From Branchinecta lynchi (Eukaryota; Arthropoda; Branchiopoda; Anostraca; Branchinectidae): a stretch of DNA of 64,000 bases. The stretch covers positions 2,542,001 through 2,606,000 of the forward strand of contig JAKZAP010000018.1 of NCBI GenBank assembly GCA_023053575.1, in the 5' to 3' direction. Within the stretch, counting starts at the first letter, position 1, and each line of letters starts with the position of its first letter. The notes below the pieces were generated by a model. The model did not search any database. It was not told where the DNA came from and was given only the letters and a program-made list of their open reading frames with translations. Positions 10,467 to 21,492 of this stretch are shown here, in pieces. Both the position numbers and the translations under genes were made by a program.

Positions 10467-11487
10467 AGTTCCAAGCCTAATCGCCAAGTAAATGACACAC
10501 CGTTCCTTTAAATAGAGAATACTATGGAATGCGTCGCAGGTGAAATTTTGTGGAACGCCGAGGAGCAGCCCGTCTTTTTGCGATCCCACTGAAAAGGAAA
10601 TAATAGCTTTGAAATCACAGTTCTGATCGTCGAAAGAAAAGTGACAAAGTAGTGGCCATAGAAAACAAAGTAGATACAAAGTAGATTTGTTCCGAATTAA
10701 AGCAAAAAAAGTAATCTTTCACGTTAAAGACACGCTTATTCCGAAACATAACGAGGAAGTTTGCCAGTGAACTAAAAGGAAACAAGAGCTACGAGCTCAT
10801 ATGGCACTTGTACGAGAAGGATGTACAAGAAAGTAGATGAGAACGTCACAAAATACACCCGCCATCCAAAAATGCGGTTCGGAAATAGAAATAGGATATT
10901 TAGTTTCACTCATTTCTGAGCTGTTCCGGCATCGTCTAGATTGTCTGTAGCAAATGCACATGACTGTTCAAACTTTCATCCGAATAAATCCATTTGTTTG
11001 ATCCCTAGACGTGCTACAGGATTTCCGGTACTCACTCTATCTCCACCTACCGTGGCCGAATCTGGTTCGGAATAAAAAAAAATCGACCACCTAAAGCATC
11101 TTCTTTTATACCATCTATCAAGTTTCACTCGAATCTGAGCATTTTTGGAAAGTTCCGGTTTCCGGTACCAAATAACAAATGTAGGCCGCATATACTCGGC
11201 ATTGTCGAATTTTCATCTCATTCGGTCCATCCGTTTGGTTTTTGTGCATGTCAAAAGTCCCCCCAACCCCAATTCCCCTAATCGTGGTCGCATATGGTTC
11301 GAACGCATGTTTTACATGTCGAGGCCATCGATTCGTATCACCCATGATGTTTCACTCGAATCAGACCACTCGTTCGCAATTTATAGAAGTCAATTTCCAT
11401 ATTTCTCTTCTCTTGCTCCCCCAAAAAATGCTCGGATCTAGGAACGGAAGTTTCCGGGAGTATGTTGTGTCAGGTTCTTAAGTCAAG
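10467..11487. other. No gene recognised
   Basis: Repeat-like phrases such as 'gtttcactcgaatc' (near 11120 and 11350) and 'ccgtttggtttttg' suggest decayed repeats. No exon-like region was seen on either strand. Confidence 0.4.
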
Positions 11488-12356
11488 ATAATTCGGGTCG
11501 CTAATAAGTAGTTCGCCCGGAATCCGGCCAAAACCGGAAAGTTTGTTATAAGTAAAAGTTTTATTTGAAGTTGATTAGATGTTCGATCTAGGGGTAGGAA
11601 GACATGCTGAAGACGATGGTGAAAACCATTTTCTCCATGACCAAGTAGTTCGCCCGGAATCCGGCCGAAACCGGAAAGTTTGTTAAAATTAGAAGTTTTA
11701 TTTCGCGTTGATTAGATGTTCGATTTAGGGCAAGAAGACATGGTGAACACTTATGTGAAAACAATTTTCTACCCGGACATGTAGTTCGTCCGGAATCCGG
11801 TGAAAACCGGAAAGTCGGTTAAAAGTAAAAGTTTGATCTGAAGTTGATTAAATGTTTGATTTATGGGTAAAAAGACATGCTGAGCAGGATGGTGAAAATC
11901 ATTTTCTCGCTGGACAACTAGTTCGCCCGGAATCCGGCCAAAACCGGAAAATTTGTTAAAAGCAAAAGTTCGATTAGATGACAGATTAAGGTGTAAGAAG
12001 AGAGACTGAGTCGGTTTATGACAATGGTTTTTTACCCGGACATATTATTCCGGAATCCGGTTGTAAGCGGATTTTTTAAGTCAAACTTTTATTCAAAGTT
12101 GATTAGATGTTCTGTATAAGGAGATACGCTGGTTTTGTTTCTGTATTTTTTTTTTCCTGGACTAATTTTTTTTTGCTCGGAAATCGGCAGGAAGTCTCGG
12201 GCAGTATCGTAAAAATAGATATGGCTTATAGAGGTTTATCTGAACTTAGTTTTCTCTGATGATTAGCCTGTCCAAGACTGGATCTGGCGAAGAGAAGACT
12301 CGTTTGTCTGAATCAAATATTAGATTTTTGGGATCCCATCAACACCTTTGGTCTTG
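11488..12356 (-). mobile_element. GGGATCCC-family element, minus orientation, at least four tandem units
   Basis: The unit 'agtagttcgcccggaatccggcc' recurs near 11510, 11645, 11780, 11920 and 12045, about 130 bp apart. The element ends with TTTTTGGGATCCCATC near 12325 and 'cctttggtcttg' at about 12345-12356. Confidence 0.6.
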
Positions 12357-14480
12357 TTTGTCAAACAGTCGCTTTTTCTGCGAAAAAAGCCGTAAAAATT
12401 ACCAGCCTGTCGGTAAATACCGTCTCTTACCATACTTGATAGTGCTATGGTTCGCAGTCAGCAGTGATAAATACGATTCCCAGTCAGCTTGGGCTGAAGG
12501 AATATTTTTGCTCCCCCCCCCAAACATTTTGGATAGTAACGCCTCCGATAGCATAGAGGCCAAAAATTGACCTCCCTACTAGAATGAGCTAACAATTCTA
12601 ACGTCTGCAGAACCCCTCCTGTCCTGGGACTCCTGGGAAACGAATTTCGAGTGTATATTAAAATCTTACTTGTCCTTTTCAAGCGTTGTTACCACCTCAA
12701 CCTCTCTTTGTAATCGACATTTTTCTATCTGTTATGTGCACACTTGTTTCGCAGGTCTCCTGTCATTTGATTGCTCATGGCTTTTCGATTCTGCTCAAAA
12801 ATTCTATCTTTCTGTTTTCACTTATAGCCAAACTTTGACCAACAATCAAAGTACAAAACCTTGTCTCTCGCTTTTGGTCTATAGGTATATCAATGTTATC
12901 CAGTCAGACTGCACTTTAACAACTAACCTATTTTGCCTATTGTAGTTTCTGACAGGCTAAAATCTGAAAGACCAGAGTGAGGCAGATCCAATTCATATGG
13001 GAGTAGAACAGGTAGCCGCACTGCTACCCCCATGAATCATGTCTTAGACCTATCGGGGATACAAAACCTAGTTTAAAACGACACGACTTGTCTTTAGGGA
13101 CGGGCTTCCGACTGAAGCTGTGCAGGGACAAAATTAACAGATTTTTTTTAGACGACTCGGATTGTTTTTATTAAAATGAGGCGAGGCCAGAATAAACGAC
13201 TGATACGACTTAGCAAAAGGCAGGGGGGTGAGTCACCCCTGCACACTTATATAATCGGCAACACGACCCTTTCTTCGCTTGGTGACACTGAGATAAGTGA
13301 CGCAAGAACTCTAAATCCTAATATTAAAAAAAAAAAATCCCTGACGGTACCATGTACAAGACAAATTCACCTATGACCTTTATTCGCTATACAGTTACAA
13401 TACAATGGACTACCACCGACTGATGTAATACGGCACAATTCAACTTAAAACCGCCATCACAAGTTGGTACAAGGGTGGTCAAGTGCCTGTCGCCTCCTCC
13501 ACGAATGTACTAATATTTTTTTTTCTTTTTCTAATTTACGATTTTTTAGGGCTTTTACATAGATCGACTTCCTTTTTTTGTAATTTTCTTGTTATGATTA
13601 ACACTCGGACAGTGACTGCCGGAGGTTGTGACTTGAGTCTCGACTACCTCCGCGCCTACTGCACTCCGTTTCCTCCCTTGGAGGGGATGTGCGCAGCCGC
13701 AGATACTTAACACTTCTACGAAACCAAAAGCCTCGAAGAAGAGCTTTAATACCACACCGCGGTTTTTGCGAACTGTTGGTGTGGGACGATATGAGACCAC
13801 TGACCATATTAATCAGTGAATCCCTGACCTTTTGCCGACAGAACACTGAGCGAGCGACTTATGGGGCATTTGCCATTTTTGTTGTCTGCATATTACAGAC
13901 GAAACACATACACAGGCCTAGGCCTTTCTCTTTTTTTGCGCCGGAGCGCACAAACACATTTTTCGGCTTTCGCCTCATCCTTACTTACGCACTTGCGAAG
14001 GATACTTTGCCTTTAGTAGTAGGCTAATCATGCATTCAAAAACTCAAGCGAGGAGAACCCTGCGGTAAAATCTGTCCACTCGCTATCCCTACCCAACCCA
14101 CCACTTATGAAAAAATGGTATATCCCGCAACTGAACTTATTTCACAACAGGATTCTCCTCGCACAAGTTCCGAAAGCTACAATTACTTGTACCACAGCGA
14201 TCGAAACTGTGGGCTTTTTGACATTTTTCTCTTTTTTTACCCAGTCGGGTGTTTTTGGGCATTTTTTGGTGCCAGGCACTCTTTTAAGATGGAAATCAAT
14301 GGACACATATTTTTTCAGGGGGGACAGGGACTTCGAGGAATAACGAAAGTAAACCATATAAATATGAAAACTTTCGACGATAGGTGATGAAAGAAAAATA
14401 CTCACTCTGAACCTATTGCAAGAACTGGGGGGTCAAGAAACTAACACACTACACAATTCACTTTCCGTCCATTTCTTTGT
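12357..14480. other. Intergenic or 3'-flank, no gene recognised
   Basis: Includes 'gtcagcttgggctgaaggaat' at about 12484-12504, a phrase also found at 39776-39796 and inverted at 40254, which marks ends of one retroelement family. Several 60-110-codon frames exist but show no domain. Part of this stretch may be the 3' UTR of the PABPC gene that ends at 14481. Confidence 0.4.
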
Positions 14481-14543
14481 TTACTCTTCCTTGGTTGGCT
14501 GCTTGGACTGATGGGCCTGAAGCACAGCAACAGCCTCGTCAAC
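14481..14543 (-). CDS. PABPC1: Cytoplasmic poly(A)-binding protein, last coding exon
   Basis: Minus-strand exon after a pyrimidine-rich acceptor (ctctcttag|GTTGAC), 20 codons plus TAA. It encodes VDEAVAVLQAHQSKQPTKEE, the conserved C-terminal helix of the MLLE (PABC) domain and a short tail. It joins in phase 0 to the exon at 15908-16105. The protein binds mRNA poly(A) tails, and the MLLE domain binds PAM2 peptides of translation and deadenylation factors. The name is by family; which paralogue it is cannot be told. Confidence 0.85.
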   Translation of the reverse strand, partial: VDEAVAVLQAHQSKQPTKEE

Positions 14544-14559
14544 CTAAGAGAGGGAAAAA

Positions 14560-15907
14560 GTGTCACAGCAAATCAAATCAAAAAGCCAACTTGGGGCACT
14601 TAAGATTTGGAACATACAGCTGATCTTAATCCTGCCTTCTACGCCTACTTCATACCAATCCATCTCAGTTGCAGCCCATGGTCAATACAATCTGTGAAAT
14701 TGGCCTATGTAACTTAGGTGCGGCCACTTTTGGAGTACGCCTGTCCAGTTTGGGGGCCATTTGTGCAAAGCAGTGTAGCACTTAACGAAGACACTGAATC
14801 GGTGCAAATAAGAGCGTGCCGAATCATACTAAGGCTAAAATATGTTGGCTACAAACCCCCCCCTCCTCTATAAGGCGCTCCTTATCCACCAAAAAAAATC
14901 TATTTTTTACGCTTTGACCGGTCGATCCTTTCCAGCGAAAAGCACAGAGACATAATGCCAGAACTAGCACCGGTGAAATGAAGGACGCGGCACCAGAACC
15001 TCTTGCTGATAGTGAAATGAAGTACTAACTCGGTTTTTGAGTTCGTTTGTCCCATTAACTGAGAAAATAAATAAGAAACTGGCAAATTTCCAATGACAAA
15101 TCTTTGTGTACTGATTGTATATATTCAACTTATTTCATCCCATTAAATATAATGGTCAACATATTTAGTGCCAATTCGGCGCTACGAGCTGTATAAATAA
15201 AACTATCTCTACCTTACATTAGACACAATTTTTGTCATCAATGTTTCCCATTTTAAATAGCAAACAATTACGTGTAAGAAAGATATTAAAAACTGAAGAT
15301 GACATTCAAAATTGTCGCAAGGACATCGAAACTCGCAGCTATGGCCTTATTAATTATTTGGTGACGACTCATTAAAACAGTAGAAGGAGTTGTGAACTTG
15401 TGAGAATGTTTACCTCGCGGACTATGGGAAGGGGTGACGTCCGCTCGGGCGGTGAGAAATTGCAGGCTGAAGTTAATAACCCGAAGGAAGTAAGAGTGTG
15501 TAAAGTTGTCATGGTTTACGACAAACTGGTGGACGGTATAGTTGCAGGTGGCAATCACCCTCGGGCTTCTATACCCAACCTCCAGGATGGAGGATCCTGC
15601 CCGTCGCAGGACGTGAAAGAATTCAATCGTTGAGCGATGAAGGTGAATCAGAATTTGCGTCGTGAGAATAAAGCAACACAATACTGTTCTGTATGGTTAT
15701 CAATACCATACAAGTGTTGCAAGAACCGGAGGGGAAAATCTCCTCAAAAGCCTGGATACAAAATGGAACCTCCTGTAAAGCCTCCACGTGAGATCCACAT
15801 ATTTTCTCAAACTCTACAAGATCCAAGGGTCAAAAGGAAGTGTGAAGGTAATATGGAGAAACGAAAATCACTGGGTGAACACCTGACAAGGGAAATCAAT
15901 TCAATAC
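14560..15907 (-). other. Intron of the PABPC gene
   Basis: Spans from the donor at 15907 (AAG|GTATTG on the minus strand) to the acceptor near 14544. It contains a retroposon 3' tail at about 15140-15215 ('aatggtcaacatatttagtgccaattcggcgctacgag' then TAAATAAAA), also seen at 52305-52380. No other coding sequence is recognised; the open frames at 15400-15918 look like chance. Confidence 0.5.
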
Positions 15908-16105
15908 CTTGGCCTTGAGGGATTCGTTATGTTCAAGCATGTGTAGAAGCTCGGAGTTATCGATTTCGAGCAACATGCCAGTGATCTTGCCGGCCAACTC
16001 GGGGTACATGCTCTGGATCAGTGGGTAGAGGCGCTCACCCAGCATCTGCTTCTGCTCTTGAGGGGGGGCGGACGCAAGCATCGAAGCTGTCAGGGCAACT
16101 TGACC
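15908..16105 (-). CDS. PABPC1: Cytoplasmic poly(A)-binding protein, MLLE-domain exon
   Basis: 198-nt minus-strand exon between acceptor TTTGCAG (just above 16105) and donor AAG|GTATTG. Its 66 codons encode the core of the MLLE domain, including the signature [19 protein letters not shown] and the upstream [20 protein letters not shown] block. All of this is almost as in vertebrate PABPC1, so the exon is under strong constraint and looks functional. No RRM or linker exons are found upstream (higher coordinates), because the Polinton begins 488 bp away. The rest of the gene must lie outside the window, or the locus is rearranged. Confidence 0.9.
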
Positions 16106-16593
16106 CTGCAAAGAAACATCAATGAATCAACTTATCTCATACCAAACATAATATCCCCTAAGAAGCTATAACTGCCGGGACAAATGCGAACAAAATACGG
16201 TTAGACACAGCCAACTTATTTTGTGTCATTTAATCATATACACTCTCTGCTCTAGTTATGACGTTGAGAATATCTCGGCCGTCCCCACAACGTAAATTCT
16301 ACTATGACGCGGGAAATCTTAATCTCAACACAAACGCAGATTTTCAGAGGACAGTGGTGAACCTAGATTGTCTTTTTTTGTTAACCAGAAAAGGAATACA
16401 AATTTACAAAATACACAGACACACAAGAAACAAATTAACTAATACACTTACAAGAAATTACCAGAAATAAACGATGGGATGAAACTACGTAAAAACTGGG
16501 TAGAAGAACTACCGGGATGTGGGGAAAACTGATTGCCAGTATTCCTCTCGGACCGACGCACGGAAGACCGGAGGGGAGGGGGCAATAGATGGG

Positions 16594-16944
16594 AGTAGTA
16601 TATAAAGCCGGGTTCTACTCCACCCTCCCCCCAATTTCAAAACCCCATTTTAACATCAATTTCTTAAATTTTAACATCCTTTTTACCAAATTACCCCCTT
16701 TTTTAAGAACATTTTTATTTTCTTACTTCCAAAATAAAGGATACAAGAAATGAGAATATTACCCTTTACTACATATAAAATACTACAATATACACTACTT
16801 CTTTTTTTTACATTTTTCATTTTTTTATTCAAATATTACTGAGTAAACAGTTCTAAATCCACATATGTTTCTTTGTTCTTGTTTTCGCGTACAATAGGCT
16901 GCAAAACCAGATTTTTCTTTAAAAGTAATTCGTTAGCAATGGCA
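16594..16944. repeat. Polinton left terminal inverted repeat (351 bp)
   Basis: Matches the reverse complement of 29597-29948 with few differences, up to the point where 'gcaatggca' diverges. It contains the C-rich block CCACCCTCCCCCC, AT-rich sequence, and the last ~35 codons plus stop of the 102-aa gene, so the repeat boundary lies inside a gene. Confidence 0.92.
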
Positions 16945-17144
16945 TTATATTTCTGAGTTATAAACAAATCACATGGTTTGTCATTATGATTAATAACTAC
17001 AACCAACTTATCACCATATTTTGTCTTAGCAATTCTCATTTTAACAATAGTATATTTCAAACCTAACACTAGTTCTTCTTTCCTGATTGTCTCATTGTAT
17101 TTATTCATTCTGATTGTATTCAAGACTTCCTTTGTGGACTCCAT
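16836..17144 (-). CDS. Small Polinton protein (102 aa), function unknown
   Basis: First gene inside the left terminus, transcribed towards it, starting after CCCCTAATAAATGG. The protein is basic and has no cysteine cluster or membrane segment. The central part (KYTIVKMRIAKTKYGDKLVV) alternates hydrophobic and charged residues like a small beta barrel. Short proteins with a 'TKYG' word in this position occur in other Polintons as I recall them, and a single-strand-DNA-binding OB-like role is possible but unproven. An identical protein is encoded at 8419-8727. Its 3' third lies in the terminal repeat and is present again, headless, at 29597-29705. Confidence 0.8.
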   Translation of the reverse strand: MESTKEVLNTIRMNKYNETIRKEELVLGLKYTIVKMRIAKTKYGDKLVVVINHNDKPCDLFITQKYNAIANELLLKKNLVLQPIVRENKNKETYVDLELFTQ

Positions 17145-17216
17145 TTATTAGGGGATGATTTTATTAAATAAAAATCCAGACTCACAAACTCACATACATA
17201 TTTTTGTTAATAATAC

Positions 17217-18533
17217 CTAATGTAGCTTTTCTTTCATAATATATAACACAGTAAATATTATATGGTACAGGCTGAGCGTGTCTTTCAATGTTAAACTTAT
17301 TTCAATATCAGCAGTTGTTCCATTATATATACTTGTTTCGTGTTTGGAAACATCGAAACAGAATAGTGGATATACTTCTTTAAATTCTTCTATACTAACA
17401 ACACTACCAGTATCAAATGCTAATTGCTTATAGCCCAAATGTATGAACCTATTGTAAAGATTTGAGTATTTACATTTCTCATCGCTAAAGTCGCATTTGA
17501 GTGGTTCTTCAGGATATTTATCTCCATTAATTCTAAGTTCTATGTCTGTTAAATTCATATGATCAAACACCATATTATTCATTAATTGATTGTTATGCTT
17601 TTCATTTTTCTGTAACATCACAACGATTTTTGTAGGACTATTTCTCTCAGAAATAACTTTCCAAGTGTGTTCCTTATTTTGACTAACATCGCTTTTATAA
17701 GTATTACATGCTTCCCACATCAGATTATGCTTTTTATCCTTAGCAAGACCCTTTTCTAATTCACTCATCATTTCGATACTAGGAGCTACAATAGGGATCT
17801 TCCAGGATAAATACTCGATTACTACTTTGAAATTAGTATTTCCATTTCTTATAATCATGTTGTTATCATCATTTCTTCTTAGAAATAATTTATGCGATGC
17901 ACCTCTGAAGAATCGTTTGTTTCCTTTCAGAAATCCAAACAATTCTGATAATGGTAAATACATATTTACTAATTTACTGCTCTTTGTTCTGTTATATCTT
18001 TTTTCAAATCCTTTATTATAATTATCATTATTGGTCAACCTGACTGTTCCAGCCCCTGCTGCAGCTCCTGCAGTAAACGAAGCAATAACAGGATTAATTT
18101 CTTTTCCTTGATTATAATCCTTATACCAGAAATGATTTCTTGCTGCACTTCTAGAATAATCATCAGAGTATTCAATCAACTTTGTAACGGTAGTTGTAAT
18201 ACCAACATGATTAATTTTTTCAACCGATTCATCGTTTATTACATACTCAGCGGTACTGAATAAATTAAATCCATTATTCGTTAAAGTAGCAATATCGGTT
18301 GCAGCTATATTATCTCCATTTTCTTTCACTATTCTTACACTAACATCAAGATAACTTTCACTTGGATAAAACCAGGAATCTAATTTCTTCGTTACGAATT
18401 CAAACTCTGATTTATTAGATACATTCACATCTGTTTCTCGAATTTCTTTAAATTCATATTTAACCACTGTATCATCCACAAGCGGTTCATCAAAAATGTT
18501 CCATTGCGGACTGATAACTTTATTTACTGCCAT
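17217..18533 (-). CDS. Polinton major capsid protein, double jelly-roll (PY)
   Basis: 438 codons, started after CTTATATAAATGG. Position next to the minor capsid gene and length fit the Polinton PY protein, which folds as two jelly rolls and would form hexon-like trimers of an icosahedral shell. Visible features are the N-terminal WFYPSESYLDVSVRI block, followed by LTNNGFNLFSTAEYVINDES. This is the 'P-x-x-x-Y-L...NN...LF...Y.(I/L)N' pattern typical of the first jelly roll in this group. There is no frameshift or stop. The assignment rests on motif pattern and synteny; a structural prediction would settle it. The long Gly/Ala segment at about residues 150-160 (TAGAAAGAGT) is probably a surface loop. 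Confidence 0.78.
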   Translation of the reverse strand: MAVNKVISPQWNIFDEPLVDDTVVKYEFKEIRETDVNVSNKSEFEFVTKKLDSWFYPSESYLDVSVRIVKENGDNIAATDIATLTNNGFNLFSTAEYVINDESVEKINHVGITTTVTKLIEYSDDYSRSAARNHFWYKDYNQGKEINPVIASFTAGAAAGAGTVRLTNNDNYNKGFEKRYNRTKSSKLVNMYLPLSELFGFLKGNKRFFRGASHKLFLRRNDDNNMIIRNGNTNFKVVIEYLSWKIPIVAPSIEMMSELEKGLAKDKKHNLMWEACNTYKSDVSQNKEHTWKVISERNSPTKIVVMLQKNEKHNNQLMNNMVFDHMNLTDIELRINGDKYPEEPLKCDFSDEKCKYSNLYNRFIHLGYKQLAFDTGSVVSIEEFKEVYPLFCFDVSKHETSIYNGTTADIEISLTLKDTLSLYHIIFTVLYIMKEKLH

Positions 18534-18552
18534 TTATATAAGAAAGAAATTA

Positions 18553-18921
18553 TTAAATAAAACTTATTTCAGAATCTTTAATCCATTTCCAGTCATTAAC
18601 GTTTTGATCAAGTCCTGACTTCTTTGATTTTAAAATCCTTTTATTTGTACCGATAAGATCCTTCATCGATTTTTTGTTTCCAATTACATCAATGAGTTCC
18701 TTCTTGTTTACATTGATCAGATCTTTCCCATATTCTATTGCTCTGTTTTTCAACAACTCAAATCTCGGTTTAATAATATTATTATACATTGACATAGCCC
18801 CATCTTTTATTTGTTTTGCTGACGTTTGAAATAACTGGGAATTAACAATGTTTTTGAATACACTACCGATTCCACTTCCATACTGCTTTTTATAAAGTAA
18901 TCGCTTATTATTAATCAACAT
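18553..18921 (-). CDS. Small basic virion-type protein (122 aa), possible amphipathic membrane-active or cement protein
   Basis: Lies between the major and minor capsid genes. Residues 14-30 (YGSGIGSVFKNIVNSQLF) combine a Gly-x-Gly motif with an amphipathic helix. This is reminiscent of the pVI-like small capsid proteins of adenoviral and Polinton-like particles, whose Gly-x-Gly sites are cut by the adenain-type protease. The rest is Lys-rich. It starts after ACCTATAAATG. The role is inferred from position and composition only. Confidence 0.6.
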   Translation of the reverse strand: MLINNKRLLYKKQYGSGIGSVFKNIVNSQLFQTSAKQIKDGAMSMYNNIIKPRFELLKNRAIEYGKDLINVNKKELIDVIGNKKSMKDLIGTNKRILKSKKSGLDQNVNDWKWIKDSEISFI

Positions 18922-18953
18922 TTATAGGTAAATAATTTTATTTCACTAATCCT

Positions 18954-19676
18954 TTAAGCTTTTCTTAAATGCAGCACGTATCCAACGTTATCACCATTCA
19001 AATCGATAGGTCTTCCCAACTGATCAGTAATTGTCATTCTCAAGGAGTAAATAAAGTCTTTTGTGTTAATAGGAAGGTAGATTAATTGTCTAGGATTCTC
19101 AACAATTTGACAACCCGGTTCTGTATTAGGAACAAATGTCCAAATGACATCTGATTTACTTTTGTTTACGATAGAACTGTTTACAAGAGAGCAGTGAATT
19201 TGTATTTTATCAACGCTTCTTGTTATATTCGGAAGCTTTGTACCTTCATTGATTTTCTTAGATATCTCACTATCCTTCTCAAATCCTAAAATCTGACACA
19301 AGTCACTATTAAATCTAAACACATATTTTTCTTGTAATAGTATGACAAATCTCATAGATGCTGGATTGGATGAAATTACAATAGGACATTTATCTTTTGG
19401 GGTATCAAAATACTGACACAAAAAATAATTCAAACAATCATCGTTATACATCCCATTAGGAATAGTAACATTCATCCATTCTGTTGCATTATTATCTTCA
19501 TCTTTCCTGTATTGAAATGTATTATTTCCAAATTTATCACTTATATTATGCCACGAATACCACAAAGTACACTGATTCAAACCTATTTCATAATCACAAT
19601 TACGATTCAATTCGATTGGTTGACTAAATGTTATATCAATGATACTTTCATTACCTTCAATGTTTAACAACACCAT
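18954..19676 (-). CDS. Polinton minor capsid (penton-like) protein, single jelly-roll (PX)
   Basis: 240 codons, starting after TTTCTAATAAATGG. The N-terminus shows the PX hallmark: a strand rich in isoleucine, then CDYEIGLNQCTLWYSWHNI (about residues 27-45), and later a 'IPNGMYNDDCLNYFL' turn-helix. PX folds as one jelly roll and fills the fivefold vertices of the capsid. The length is that of the family (about 240-250 aa). The gene ends close to the next one downstream, so the capsid genes are tightly packed. No damage is seen. Confidence 0.78.
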   Translation of the reverse strand: MVLLNIEGNESIIDITFSQPIELNRNCDYEIGLNQCTLWYSWHNISDKFGNNTFQYRKDEDNNATEWMNVTIPNGMYNDDCLNYFLCQYFDTPKDKCPIVISSNPASMRFVILLQEKYVFRFNSDLCQILGFEKDSEISKKINEGTKLPNITRSVDKIQIHCSLVNSSIVNKSKSDVIWTFVPNTEPGCQIVENPRQLIYLPINTKDFIYSLRMTITDQLGRPIDLNGDNVGYVLHLRKA

Positions 19677-19679
19677 TTA

Positions 19680-20504
19680 TTAGAAATATTTTTTATATAT
19701 TGAATTGTAATTTCTCTTCGTAAGAAATTTATTTCGCATTAACGAATCCAAAATATCAATAGCTTCATTTCTCACCTCGTCAGATGTATTTCCGTTTACT
19801 CTGCTACCTATCAAAGTGTATAATTTTGAAATCATTTCATCACAGTTCATAAATATTCCAGTTCCTTTTTGTTGAACTAAAAATGGGGAATTAGTTCGAA
19901 TGCTGGTTAACCTCTCCTTGTATTCTCTTATAAATTCAAGGATTTCATCATAGCTAGAGTAACCTTTACCTTTTTTCCCGCCATAACTTTGACTTAGAGA
20001 TGTCAAACGTTCTAGAGCCTCATCTATATCCGTATGATGCTTAATGTAATACGTAGGCATTTTAAAATAAGTATCAGTGCCACCCCGCGATTCTACATGT
20101 TTTAAATTAATCTGATTTAACAACTCTTGGGTAATATCTTTATTCATATCAACGGATAGTGGTCCTAAATCGGGAGAAGGTTCTAAAGCGGGTGCTCGAC
20201 TCACTTCCTCTGAATTTGGAATCTGTAAAGCTGTTTTAAATGTATCACCTAATCTGACAAACCGTCTTCTTGAATTATTATCACCTTCCTGTAGTTTATT
20301 AATTATCGTTTCAGCGTTCTCTTGTAATTTTTTGATGGTATCTTTAGTGTTTTCTTTTTGTGCTATAATAACTGGAGCGTTTAATTCTGAAGCATATTCC
20401 CGAAATCCTGCCTTTTCCATCTCATTTTGTTGAACCTTTCTTCTCTGAATTTCTCTATTCTTCACTATATCCGATAAAATATCACTCAAGCGTCTTGAAT
20501 CCAT
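19680..20504 (-). CDS. Polinton coiled-coil protein, unknown function (274 aa)
   Basis: The first ~90 residues are charged and coiled-coil-like (repeated Glu/Lys/Arg/Gln with regular Leu/Ile). The middle is Pro-rich, with a Gly/Lys patch GGKKGKGYSSYDEI near residue 175. The C-terminal ~60 residues begin KGTGIFMNCDEMISKLYTLIG and form a small helical domain. I recall similar 'GTGIF' C-termini in other Polinton proteins, but no activity is known to me. It lies between PX and INT and starts after TGTATATAAATGG. It could be a virion component. Confidence 0.65.
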   Translation of the reverse strand: MDSRRLSDILSDIVKNREIQRRKVQQNEMEKAGFREYASELNAPVIIAQKENTKDTIKKLQENAETIINKLQEGDNNSRRRFVRLGDTFKTALQIPNSEEVSRAPALEPSPDLGPLSVDMNKDITQELLNQINLKHVESRGGTDTYFKMPTYYIKHHTDIDEALERLTSLSQSYGGKKGKGYSSYDEILEFIREYKERLTSIRTNSPFLVQQKGTGIFMNCDEMISKLYTLIGSRVNGNTSDEVRNEAIDILDSLMRNKFLTKRNYNSIYKKYF

Positions 20505-20520
20505 TTATATACAACTAATT

Positions 20521-21492
20521 TTATTTCATAATAAATTTTGAAAGTTCTTTTTCATAAAACCCTCCTTGAATTAATTCCCCACTTTTGTCAGATATTTCAT
20601 AAGTAATGGGAATGGTAGGTCTGATGGTTGCTATCTGAAATACTTCATCCGTATAATTAGGTAAATATCCTTTATCGAAAATACTTTTTTCTTTTTTAAT
20701 TCTGACTAAATCCCCTACTTTGACGTTTACTGTGATTTTGTAGTCATCTACTGGAGGAAACAGAGCACTAAAAACCTTTTTCTGATTAACCTTTTTACTA
20801 GCATCAACTGGTTTCATTTGTATTGAACGGTGGTACGAGTTATTATAATTACTCACAAATACAGGTAAAATATCAATCCATTTACTAGTGTTGTTGTGAG
20901 TAAAATATTTCCATAACTTGTCTTTCAGCGTTCTATTGAACCGTTCAACGATTTGTGCTTTCAATTCGCTTTCAGATGCAAACCAGTGTATATCGTTATT
21001 TTTCAAAAAAGTTTGAACATTTCTCATCACAAATTCTTTACCTTTATCAGTTTGTAGTTTCTTAGGAATTCTTTCTTTAAATATAACACTGAATGCTTTT
21101 ATTATTTCAGCACCCGTTTTGTCTTTCAGAGGGATACACCAAGCATATTTACTAAAGCAATCAATAACAGTTAAAATGTAATTTGTTTTATTATTTTCTT
21201 TTTTATATTTCTGCATGTCAACTAAATCAGCTTGCCATTGCTCATCAACATAGTGAACATACACTCGCCTCCTTTCAAAGTTATGATAGGAAGGTTTGTG
21301 TAACGTATACACATTCTCATTTTGCAACACATTTTTTATTTTATCCTTGGAAACGTTCACTCCATTTTCTTTTAACTTTCTGTGAATATCATCAACACCT
21401 GAATAATTAGAATAATACGTCTTTAAAATATCTGTTTCTGCGTTGAGGTTTTTTTTAAAAAGCGATTTTTCCTCGATCCGCAAATAACACAA
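20521..21492 (-). CDS. Polinton retroviral-like DDE integrase (INT)
   Basis: rve-fold integrase with catalytic Asp at about residues 89 (WQADLVDM) and 149 (LQTDKGKEF) and Glu at 183 (IVERFNRTLK). It is followed by a C-terminal chromo/SH3-like region (VKVGDLVRIKK...). It would insert the element and generate a 6-bp duplication. This frame has no ATG before the catalytic core; its first usable codon is TTG, inside the upstream zinc-ribbon gene. The zinc-ribbon frame (21423-21590) overlaps it and carries T TTA AAA at 21453-21459, which would move ribosomes by -1 into this frame. An indel in the adjacent A8 run is the alternative. Confidence 0.9.
   Translation of the reverse strand: MCYLRIEEKSLFKKNLNAETDILKTYYSNYSGVDDIHRKLKENGVNVSKDKIKNVLQNENVYTLHKPSYHNFERRRVYVHYVDEQWQADLVDMQKYKKENNKTNYILTVIDCFSKYAWCIPLKDKTGAEIIKAFSVIFKERIPKKLQTDKGKEFVMRNVQTFLKNNDIHWFASESELKAQIVERFNRTLKDKLWKYFTHNNTSKWIDILPVFVSNYNNSYHRSIQMKPVDASKKVNQKKVFSALFPPVDDYKITVNVKVGDLVRIKKEKSIFDKGYLPNYTDEVFQIATIRPTIPITYEISDKSGELIQGGFYEKELSKFIMK

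Noticed and set aside
13224..13242. Palindrome GGGGTGAGTCACCCC with an AP-1-like core
   Set aside because: A single 7-bp-arm palindrome is expected by chance in 64 kb and there is no gene start near it.
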